A DNA stretch of 64,000 nucleotides from Nemertoderma westbladi. Its lineage: Eukaryota > Xenacoelomorpha > Nemertodermatida > Nemertodermatidae. The stretch covers positions 1 to 64,000 of the forward strand of contig JAUCBJ010002096.1 of assembly GCA_032718475.1 (NCBI GenBank), written 5' to 3'. Within the stretch, counting starts at the first letter, position 1. Every line of letters begins with the position of its first letter. The position numbers were made by a program, and so were the translations under genes. Below are positions 24,304 through 33,619 of this stretch, one piece after another. The notes under the pieces were generated by a model. That model ran no database searches and was not told where the DNA came from. It saw only the letters and a program-made list of their open reading frames with translations.

Positions 24304-25568
24304 CGAGAAAGGCATTTCCGAAAGGAAATGCAACCACGAAGCTAAGGAAAATTAAACAAACGGCCACACTTTGGTTCGTTGCTTAGCCTCGTTTAGTAGC
24401 AATTGTCAATAATTAACTTATATTCCCATGGAAACTAGAGTTCTCTGGAACTGTTGCTTTAACCTTTGAAAAAAAATTCAGTACAGATTGTGGTTCAGAT
24501 AACACATACTGAGTTCCAGAAAATATTGTAGTTTATGTCCAAATTACCGATTTTCTATCAAAATGCATCTGTTTGCAGTGGTTGTCATGGAAACTAAAAA
24601 ATAGAACAATGTAATTCGGATGCAGAATAAGTCATATAGTGGGGGTAGGGGTTAGTCCCAAGTCATAATACTATTAACTTGTGCTTCAAATTATCATGTT
24701 ATAAATTTTAACATCTGTTTAGACTTGTTGCTATGGTAACTGTATTTTCTAATTAACCTCAAACGGCTTGGATATGGATCTTATAGATGAGTTGCAAAAC
24801 CCCAAGTTTATATATATTACAGTTTTGCTACAAATAGAGTTATCAATATAGATTTGAATGATATAGAGTTTAATAAACTACAGTTACCATGGTAACTAAA
24901 TTTCTGGAATAATTTAAGTTTCACTAAAAGTTCCAACTAGTGGTCCAGATAACACATACACAGTTTTGTAAAATTTTATCATGAAGTCTATGTCCAAATG
25001 AATAAGTTTTGAATAAAAACATCTGTTTTCAGCGGTTGTCATGGTAACTGAAAAATAGAACAATGTAATTCGGATGCAGAATAAGTTATATAGTGGGGGT
25101 AGGGATTGGTCCCAAGTCATAACACCTTGCCCTTAGGCCTCAAATTAACATTTTATAAATTTTAACATCTGTTTATCCCGGTTGCTAAGGTAACTGGATT
25201 TTCTATTTAGCCTCAATCGGATCTGCTATGGACCTTATAGTTGAGTTGCGAAACCCCAAGTTTATATCTATTATAGTTTTCCTACAAATAGAGTTATAAA
25301 TATTGACTTGAAATACACAGACTTTTTTTGAAGTCCGTTGCCATGGAAACCAGATTTTTCCTGGATATGAGACCCGGCCCAAAAGATGCGCCTCATCGAG
25401 AAGTATATACATGCAAAATTTCAGGGTACTTTTAAAGGCTCGTTTTTTCACCTATCAAAAAACCCCAAATCTGCTCCATACAAGTAAAATAGCCCACTAT
25501 GAATAGACCATCTCAGCTAAGGAAAATCTTTCTTAGCGAAAGTAGTTGATTTTCCTTAGCTTCGTGGA
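24304..25568 (-). mobile_element. Helitron copy H11 (complete, 1,265 bp, CTCG end)
   Basis: Close to H5/H7. Its 5' terminal T (plus-strand A at 25,568) is immediately abutted by the 3' end of H12 with no spacer. Confidence 0.87.
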
Positions 25569-26299
25569 CTAGAAAGGCATTTCCTTAAGGAAATGCAACC
25601 ACGAAGCTAAGGAAAATTAAACACACTTTGACTCATCAGTTCATTGGTTTACCTAGTTAAAAGTCATATGTCTTAATTAAACTCCCATTACCATGGCAAC
25701 TGGAGTTTTCTAGAACTGCTCTGTTTTACATTAAGATCAAGTTTGTGGTTCCAGGTGACACAAATTGACTTCAAGGAAGTTTCATTGAGTAGTCGATGTC
25801 CAAAATTAAAGATGTATTTTTGTTAAAACATCAGTTTGCAGTGGTTGTCTTGGAAACTGATAAATATAACAACGTTAATTGGATGCAGAATTGATGATAT
25901 AGTGGGGGTAGGGGTTGGTCCCAAGTCGTAATATCTTAATGTTATGGTTTAAATAATCATTTTATAACTAAATTTGGTAACTAAAACTGGTAACTAAATT
26001 TTCTAATTGACCTCAATAAGCGCAACTATTGTCCTTATCCTTGAGTTGAAAAACTTCAAGTTTCGATCTATTATGGTTGTTGTACAAATAGAGTTAATAA
26101 TATAGAATTTAATGTAATAGATTTTAATAAACTCCAGTTACCATGGTAACTAGATATTTCTAGAAGTTTTGAGTTTTTCAGAAAGTTCCAAATAGGAGTC
26201 CAGATAACACATACCCAGTTTCAGGGAATGTTATCGTTTAGTCTATGTACAAAATGAACAATTTTTGTGTCAAAACATCTGTTTTCAGCGATTGCCATG
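25569..26299 (-). mobile_element. Helitron copy H12 (5' truncated)
   Basis: Intact CTAG 3' end and hairpin (with TTAA loop variant), second-subfamily left half, then broken off at an X-box near 26,287-26,299 where non-repeat DNA begins. Directly joined to H11. Confidence 0.82.
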
Positions 26300-27400
26300 T
26301 GTAAAAGCTTTTGCTGAATTGCCCGGTTATTTTTCCTTATTTTTCCCGTAAAATACTCTGTAGTTGGTTTAATAGGCGTAAGAGGCCGTATTATTGCTGT
26401 ATCGGTGTTTTTAGAGGATCTAAGAGCTATTTCTTCCGTATGTGTACTGTGGAAGGCATAGTTGATGATTCTATGGCAATTCCGTGACGCAAAAGAGGCG
26501 AGATACTCTTGAACAGTAGTTACTATGACGACGGTTAACAGCTGACATTCATACATGTCGATTTTCTTTGTTCTACGGCATCTCTCAGTTCAGTCAACCA
26601 ATCAGAGCGTTTTTATGGCTCTTGTACAGAAATTTCCGAGAAATCACGTAATGCATTATGGGCAGTGTTATCATTCAGTCCTGAGCCAAGGAAGAACGGC
26701 TTTGGAGTATTTTTGTGCTTTTCTGCTTTAGCCTTACACTAGTAGGCTTAATTATAAGGACATATATCCGTTATCATAACATACCATACCTAATCAAACA
26801 ACCTGTGCATACCTTTATATTGTTATACTGCTATTTACTGTCGGTTCTTCATAATATGGTTGATGAATAATTATATTTGGAATAACAAGAAATAACCCCG
26901 AAAACCCAATATTCTTGATATACCGAAGGTAAGAGAGACAGGTTATATATAACGATTGCGACTTATGTTAAAGTGGTTTGAAGTGAATCTAATGTTATTC
27001 GATAGACCCTACATGAGTCGGTCTGTGTTCCTTTTATATGTGACTAAAATCAATGAAGATCGGCAGATTAGTGTGCAGTATTGTGCAGCGTTGTGTATGA
27101 GTGAGACTGATAACGAAGCATTTCCTAAAGAATGCGCCATATATGTGAATTGTAACTAAGCCATATCGTTGCGTGTAGTTTAAGTCATAACTCTGTTTAT
27201 ATAGATAGAGCGCCACGTCCTAAAGGAACTGTTAATATTCCCCGAAGGTGAATAATATTGTCAGAGATTATATAATACTGTCAGTCGAATAATACATTAG
27301 GCTTACATAGCAATAAGATTAAGCTGTCGAAATCAATCTCCCGGGTATATCCCACGGGTGAATGATCGCGCACAGATTGGTTTCAACTAGTGTAGTGAAT
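26300..27400. other. Region between the Helitron array and the gag ORF
   Basis: No gene called. A minus-strand open frame begins at 26,556 (ATG) and runs into Helitron sequence at 26,299. The first ~86 codons look moderately protein-like but I recognise no family. A CCAAT motif (CAACCAATCAGAGC) lies near 26,598. The BEL element's 5' LTR should lie here, but I found no repeat of downstream sequence. Confidence 0.4.
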
Positions 27401-27616
27401 CAAATACTTGTTAGAGGCGACGGGATTAGATCCGGAAGTCGCGGAGTACATGCCGGTAGGTAGGCAAGAAGTGGATAGGCCTATATCGGTACCAGCACAG
27501 CAGCATGACTATAATATGCAGGGACATAACATATATCCAGGGGAGGGGAGAGTTATTGCAGATAGATGTATGGGCCCCAATATATTAACATCAACCCCAG
27601 TACCAAACATACCGGT

Positions 27617-27637
27617 GGGGGGGGGGGGGGGGGGGGC
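27617..27637 (+). repeat. Poly-G homopolymer run (~20 G)
   Basis: Long G run upstream of the gag-protease ORF. It lies inside another open frame (27,408-27,644), so slippage here could change the N-terminal reading frame of the retroelement. Confidence 0.9.
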
Positions 27638-27859
27638 AGGGTGACATTCCCCCATTACAATATCAACAATACACTCAAACAGGAATAAGAACATCGAACC
27701 CCCTGGACGAGAACAGGTCGTGCGACACGGAAATATGGAGGGGGCCGTTACCCCCAATGATATATCCGACGCACAAAGAGGTCAACAGGCCCGACGGGCG
27801 GACCGCACCCAACAGGAGAATCTGTACAGCATCCCTCGAACCCATTGGAAGCACAGGCA

Positions 27860-29881
27860 ATGGGAATGGCGACACTAATCGATGCATTAAAGACCAGGAT
27901 CGAGTTACCACCAGTCGAGCCATTTAAATTCGACGGAAGTAGGCCGGAAGAATACCTGCAATTTCGGCGCATGTACAGCAACGAGATATTAAGTAAGAAC
28001 TTGACGCAGGCGGAGTGCCTAAAATATCTACAGGTATATACAGGAGGCCCAGCGTATGACATCGTGAGGCAGTATCAGGGCATCGAGGGCGGCTTCACGA
28101 CTGCATGGCGGGCGCTAGACAGGGAATACGGACACCCAGCCAAGATCATCCGGCAGACCCTGAGGGGTATAACATCGGGTGGCCTACAGGATAACCCCGT
28201 TAGCATAAAGACGTTTGCGAACAAAGTCGAGAAGGCGTTAATCGTGTTGAAGACGCTAGACGCGCCATACGAACTCAACGCATCTAATAACATCACCACG
28301 ATAGCGCAGGCACTGCCGATCTGGCTACGGAGCAAGTGGAGGAAGATCGCCTTCTCCACTCGGGAGAAGAAAGGTGCGGAGCCAGGGCTAGAGGAAATGT
28401 CAAACTTCCTCAACTACGAAGCCGAGTTGATCACAGACCCAGTCTATAGTGAGGATAGTTTGGGGAAGGCGCCAAAGACCGAATACAACAGGCCTAAACC
28501 CGAACACAATCCTGCAGATCCATTCCCGAGAGTAAGACAGTCGCTACCACACGCGGCCACACAGGGGGCTACAAGCCCACAGTTAGCTGGGAGTAGGGCC
28601 ACACCGTGGCAGGGACAGAAAGAAAATAACACCACAAATAAACATAATCCCAACATACCCAGTAGGCCGAGTCTAGATAACCAAAACACTAAATCGGTAG
28701 ATATAAACCTACGCGCGATACGTGAAGGACTATACAGGGAACGCTATAATCCAGGATTCGAATGTCAATTACATCGGGACGGAACCCATAAGACCATGAG
28801 TTGTAAGCACTGGCAAGCGTTGCCCAAACAAGATCGTATAGCCTACACAGACGCAAACGGACTATGTCATCGATGTGTGGTAGAAGGACACAGATCCGGA
28901 GAGTGTAGAGAAACAGCAATAGGAGACGATGAGACTGGAGGCCAAACAATGGCTACAAGCACGACAGGAGCAAGAAGAAAGAGGAAAGTACTACTCGGGG
29001 TAGTACCAGTGAAGATATCAGGAAAGGGCGGTCGATCAGTAACGACATTAATGCTGGTCGACAGCGGAGCAGCCTTCACGCTGGTGGAGAATTGGGTGGC
29101 CGAAGAGATAGGGCTAAAGACGAGGCCGAATAGGATGGCGGTAACTACCGTCTCAAGTAAGGATGAGGTCCTGGAGATGAGGACGGGACGGTGCAAGATA
29201 GCAGCGATAGCACCGGGATGCGATTATGGGGCGACGATCGACCCCATCCACGTGATAGAATCGATAAATATCAACGCCAGGCGACCAACCAACATTGAAG
29301 TCGAACAATATAGATTCCTGGACAGTATCGATTTCTCAATACCAGAGGTGGACGTTAGGAAGGTATCCATTATAGTAGGAATGGACTGCCCGACGGCCCA
29401 CGAGAGAATGCAGACGGTCTTCGGCGAAGACAGACAGCGGGATCCGACGGCGATCCTCACGCCGTTCGGATGGACGCTTAGCGGCCCAGTTAAAACCAAG
29501 ATTCCATCCAGGGTGACGGAGACATCAGGGTGCATGTTACCAGGCACCGTAGACGCAGAGGACGAAGAGAAGAAACCGGAGATGGTAGATGAGCCAGACG
29601 GGGAAGTAACAGTAGGAGAGTGGGCGGAGGAGAATGGATTTGACGCGGAAGACTTAGAGGCAATGGGATGGAACAAGGGTCCCAGCAAGTATCGGTATGG
29701 GGATGGAGAGGAGCGGACGGCGAGATGTCCGGAGGACAACCCGGAGGAGCGGACGGCGAGATGTCCGGAGGACAAGTCCGGAGGAGTGTCCGGAGGAGTG
29801 TCCGGAGGAGTGTCCAGAGGAGTGTCCGGAAGAGACGCCGGTCCGGTTGAGAGGCATACCGACAAGGGGGAGGTCGAGTAA
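27860..29881 (+). CDS. BEL/Pao-type Gag-protease polyprotein, no polymerase
   Basis: About 673 codons from the first in-frame ATG to TAA, uninterrupted. An upstream in-frame stop lies near 27,755. N-terminal residues ~15-105 resemble the BEL/Pao Gag (DUF1759-like: FDG..EYLQF, then A..AL..EYG). Residues ~297-350 contain Cys/His clusters of zinc-knuckle type (CQLHRDGTH...C, then CHRC...H...C). DSGAA at ~401-405 is the aspartic protease active site. TPFGWTLSGP near 534-543 is typical of the DUF1758-linked region of BEL/Pao proteins. The C-terminus ends in short Gly-Val-Ser repeats. No reverse transcriptase, RNase H or integrase follows, so this is a deleted or naturally non-autonomous element, or an exapted gag. 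It is GC-richer than its surroundings. Confidence 0.82.
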   Translation: MGMATLIDALKTRIELPPVEPFKFDGSRPEEYLQFRRMYSNEILSKNLTQAECLKYLQVYTGGPAYDIVRQYQGIEGGFTTAWRALDREYGHPAKIIRQTLRGITSGGLQDNPVSIKTFANKVEKALIVLKTLDAPYELNASNNITTIAQALPIWLRSKWRKIAFSTREKKGAEPGLEEMSNFLNYEAELITDPVYSEDSLGKAPKTEYNRPKPEHNPADPFPRVRQSLPHAATQGATSPQLAGSRATPWQGQKENNTTNKHNPNIPSRPSLDNQNTKSVDINLRAIREGLYRERYNPGFECQLHRDGTHKTMSCKHWQALPKQDRIAYTDANGLCHRCVVEGHRSGECRETAIGDDETGGQTMATSTTGARRKRKVLLGVVPVKISGKGGRSVTTLMLVDSGAAFTLVENWVAEEIGLKTRPNRMAVTTVSSKDEVLEMRTGRCKIAAIAPGCDYGATIDPIHVIESININARRPTNIEVEQYRFLDSIDFSIPEVDVRKVSIIVGMDCPTAHERMQTVFGEDRQRDPTAILTPFGWTLSGPVKTKIPSRVTETSGCMLPGTVDAEDEEKKPEMVDEPDGEVTVGEWAEENGFDAEDLEAMGWNKGPSKYRYGDGEERTARCPEDNPEERTARCPEDKSGGVSGGVSGGVSRGVSGRDAGPVERHTDKGEVE

Positions 29882-30365
29882 GAAGACAGGATGGAGAGGG
29901 GTAGGATTACTATTGTTCGTTCTGTTCTATCTATTCTTCCGATTTCCTTTCATTCTGCCGCCGGGAGACCAGATGAAGGGTGGCATTTTGCTGCCAGGAG
30001 ATCAGGAAGTTAAGAAGGCGGCGGAGAGACCCGATTTTAGGGTGGCGGAAGAGGGAGAACCAATTCCTGGTGAGTTGGAATTGGCGAGGAAAGTGGGCGA
30101 AGACTAAGAGGACGTACAGGGGGGCAGTGGGAGAGTGCCTCTTGGAAGAATCGCCCTAGTGAGGCACCTTAGAGTTTAGTCGTCCAATATTTTGGACTGA
30201 GGGGGGTGGGAATGAGGGCGTGACGCCCTTCCCACACAAATTAATTATTTAAATAAAAATAATTAAATAATAAAATAAGTCAGTAGAAACTAATAGTTAG
30301 AAGAGTTAGTAAGTAGAAAGTTAGTAGAAGTAAGTTAGTTAGAAAGTTAGGTAGAAGTTAATAAA
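29882..30365. other. Non-coding 3' region of the gag element
   Basis: GC-rich sequence that grades into AT-rich and TTAG-rich DNA. No pol-like translation was found in any frame. A short open frame overlapping the end of gag is a frame shadow. Confidence 0.5.
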
Positions 30366-30850
30366 GTTAGAAGTCGGCGATTATAGGGAGTGTGGTATAT
30401 AGACATACCACGGGAGTTGGGGGGTACGTGGTACTGTTAGAAGTCAGCGGGTATAGGGAGTGTGGTAGATAGACATACCACGGGAGTAGGAGGGTACGTA
30501 GTACTGGGAGAGTTAGAAGTTGGCGGGTATAGGGAGTGTGGTATATAGACATACCATGGGAGTAGGAGGGTACGTAGTACCGGGAGAGTTAGAAGTCAGC
30601 GGGTATAGGGAGTGTGGTATATAGACATACCAAGGGAGTAGGAGGGTACGTAGTACCGGGAGAGTTAGAAGTCGGCGGGTAAGGGAGTGTGGTATATTGA
30701 CATGCCACGAGTAGTAGTAGAGTGGTTGTGGGCACCGAAAGCGCCACGTAGAAAGTAGTAGTAGAGGGGTTGTGGGCACCGAAAGCGCCACGTAGATGGA
30801 GGTAGTAGCAGAGTGGTTGTGGGCACCGTAAGCGCCACGTAGAAAGTAGT
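30366..30850. repeat. Two adjoining minisatellites (~75 bp x5 and ~52 bp x3)
   Basis: Five units starting with GTTAGAAGT(C/T)(G/A)GCG at about 30,366, 30,437, 30,511, 30,588 and 30,665, each with a near-palindromic TGGTATATAGACATACCA core. They are followed by three ~52-bp units containing TTGTGGGCACCGAAAGCGCC. Confidence 0.85.
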
Positions 30851-31290
30851 AAGCAGAGTAGACTTAGTAGAGTTAGGAGTTAGAGACTTAGAAGAGTTAG
30901 TAGAAGTTAGTTAGAGAACTAGTTAGGAGTTAGAGATTTGGTAGAGTTAGAGAGTTTTAGTTAGAGAACTAGTTAGAGTTAGTAAACTTAGAAGAGTTAG
31001 TAGGAGTTAGTTAGAAAGCTAGTTAGAGTTAGTAGAATTAGAGAGTTAGATAGTAAGTAGTTAGCAAGTAAGTAGTAGGCAGATAGAATGATAGCACAGT
31101 GTAGATAGCATAAGAGATTCAGCGCCTTTAGGAATAGAGGAGTATGGAGAGGAGCTGCTGGCGAGAGAGAGTGCAGACGAGTGCAATTCAGGTGTGGGGA
31201 GAGAGTAAGAGCAGAGTAAGAGCAAAGTAAGAGCAAAGTAAGAGCGGAGTTAGAGTGGAGTTAGAGGAGAGTTAGAGTGAGAGGTCAGAG
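30850..31290. repeat. GTTAG/AGAGT-rich simple sequence
   Basis: Degenerate short repeats of GTTAG, TTAGAGA and, near 31,200-31,290, an ~11-bp AAGAGCAAAGT unit. No genes. Confidence 0.7.
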
Positions 31291-32140
31291 TTCAGAGTGA
31301 GAGCTTTTAAAATTGTGTGAGAATCCACAATTGTCTCGACACGAGACGCCAGATGTCTTGGTGTAACATAGGTTGCAGTTGCACCAAGAGATGGTAGTGA
31401 CATCATACCCATAGGGAGCAGCCTGGAAAGCCGACTCCAAAAGTAAGAGAACTCCACCCCACACCCGATAGTAGATCGGGTTTCCAGCGGAATTGAAGCG
31501 CACTCAGAGAGGTTGATGCTATCTTCTCACCGGGAAGATAGCATGGGGGGAGTGTGAGCGGATTCAATTCCGCCTCACCATCCCCCATAAAGTGGGAAGT
31601 GGCGCCTTTAAGCAATATTGGGGATACGAGGTTAATCCCCAATTAACCTCGTATCACACACCCAATAAACGGGGACAACAAACCCGAAGGGCCACACAAA
31701 GGGAGGTCAGAGGTTAAACCTCCGGGAGAGGAAAGTGACAGCAGCGAGGGGGGAAACACTCCCACAGAGGTGAGAGCCGAGAATTCGGTTATTGGCCAAT
31801 CAGAGCCAGGAAATGCACCCGCTAAGTAATCAGGCCACAAGTACAGTAGGTAATCAAATATATTACCGGTTAGTGCTTGTGCCCCTTTCAGTCATCTCAG
31901 TCACACAGTGGGGACCAGTGACATTTTGTACTGTCACCGTTACTGTCAGATTATCTCATTACTGCTGTACTGCAACTGCATTATCTATATTACCGTGCTA
32001 TCATATATCTCATTACCGTTAATCTATAACAATATCAAGACAATAACAACAACAAACTATCTTCTTTCCAACAACGCGGTGACGCGTAACTTAATTCACC
32101 GGTCGGGATCCCCTGATCCCGTCACATGTACGACAAGTTG
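31290..32140. other. Possible LTR-like region downstream of gag
   Basis: Contains a CCAAT-bearing near-palindrome (ATTGGCCAATCAG near 31,793), an inverted pair of GATACGAGGTTAA near 31,623-31,655, and a short hairpin GGGATCCCCTGATCCC near 32,105. These would fit a retroelement regulatory or terminal region, but no matching upstream copy was found, so LTR status is unproven. Confidence 0.3.
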
Positions 32141-32142
32141 AG

Positions 32143-33618
32143 TTGAGTGGAATTCGAAAGGTTCTAGAGACCATTCTGATGTTGAACTTTATATTAATTA
32201 ATGATCCACTTATGAAACTGTGCAAGAAAATGCAAGTTAATTCACAATTTATTAGACATATTGCTCTTTCTCCATACTTAACTGTGGTAATCACCAAAGA
32301 TTGGCAATTAGATTTAATAGTAAAGAATTGTTGTAATCCGGAAATATTTACACCAATTTGCATTGACATAACTTTTAATTGCGGAGCCTTTTGGGTGTCT
32401 ACGACTTCATTTAAAGAACACACCTTAATCACATTGCGCCGTCACCAACCAACACGTATTCCACGCCCAAAATTCATTCATACAAGAAAACTAGAATCAA
32501 CTCATGAAATATTTGTCCTTCAGCTACTTCAAATTAAGCCTGAGTTTCAGAATCTCCGCACAATGGGTTGTGACTGAGAAATTGCAATAATTAACGCGTG
32601 GAGTAAATGGATACCATTGCTTGTTCTTCCATGCTATCTACACCTCCAAAATGACATAATATGCAAACTTTCCGAATTGGGCTTGTCGCCATTGTGCGGA
32701 GAAGTCCTTATTGATTTGCATTGATATACTTTGGATAAATTTGAGAATGATAGCGCAGGTTTGAGTGAATTGTGGGATGAAATGGAGGCCAGGATTAAAC
32801 AAACAACAAATTTTTCATCTTATTTTAAACAGTACATAGCGAATGACGTATTTTCCATGTTTTCTCTGAACCATTGTACTGCCTGCGGCTTGGCCAGTGG
32901 TGAATTTTTTCATAATCAAGGGGAAGAATCTCTTCATGCTGAAATTAAATTATGGACAAACAAGAAACTCTTAGATATATGCTTATTTGTGGATAAGATG
33001 GAAGAGTTCATGGACAAATTTAAAATCGATATTGACATGTCCCTCATAGGACGTGGGTGTACAGATTATCTGAATATTATAATTATTTGCAAGGGATCCT
33101 ATAGAATCACTACTGAACCTGAAGAGATTAGATTACGTCATATAAATTTGTTCTGTAATACAACACTAATACCTGAGTCTGATCAGATAGAAACTAACAA
33201 AGATAATGATCTTCCTTTACATCCAGGTCTTCCAGATACCAGAGAATTTATAAGCATGTGGAGAAAAGCTGCACAATTCGTTGTGAATTTAGAAGGTGAT
33301 TTGTCTGAATTCGCACTAACAACCTGTGGATCAGGTGGGTCATATAAATTGGTGCGAAGGTTTAAATCTGGTTCTTACCGTTGTCTATCGTGCCCACTCT
33401 TTAGGAAGCTACATATATGCTGCCATACCATAGCTTTCGCAGCATTTATGAAGGACACAGAGCAACTTATTGCGTGGTGGAACTCCCACTGGACTCTGGA
33501 CAAACTTGTAGAAATATCTGCTGCCAGCAGTGTTGGTTTAAAAGGCCTGACTTCTCGGTCCAGATACAAAACTAAACAGTCTATTAAACCGTCTCAATTA
33601 AAAAAAGTTCTTCATTGA
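32143..33618 (+). pseudogene. MULE-type transposase with SWIM zinc finger, two in-frame TGA codons
   Basis: One continuous frame broken only by TGA at 32,575-32,577 and 32,722-32,724. The segment around the first stop (PEFQNLRTMGCD, stop, EIAIINAW) aligns in pattern with the MULE motif in which a Thr/Cys-Asp-Gly-Glu run is followed by an Ala-rich helix; the stop sits where Gly is expected. Downstream are a YLHLQNDI-type helix, a conserved Cys/Glu helix and, at about 33,380-33,440, a Cys-x2-Cys-x7-Cys-Cys-His cluster typical of a SWIM finger (CLSCPLFRKLHICCH). Expected role: cut-and-paste DNA transposase. The N-terminus is missing (in-frame stop at 32,092). A codon-reassigning or readthrough explanation for the TGAs is possible but decay is simpler. 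Confidence 0.75.
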
Positions 33619-33619
33619 T

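Noticed and set aside
11786-25451. Recurring 60-105-residue minus-strand frames (MTTAENRCFYTKI-like)
   Set aside because: They recur in every Helitron copy because the copies are homologous. They start and stop at different points, lack any known domain and cross the X-box repeats without codon-type conservation.
26221-26556. Minus-strand 111-residue frame joining Helitron DNA
   Set aside because: The last third is Helitron sequence, so the frame is chimeric. The first part resembles no family I know. It could be an exon, but nothing proves it.
31555-32140. 3' LTR of the gag element
   Set aside because: TG...CA ends can be drawn and a CCAAT motif is present, but no second copy exists upstream in the window, so the call cannot be supported.
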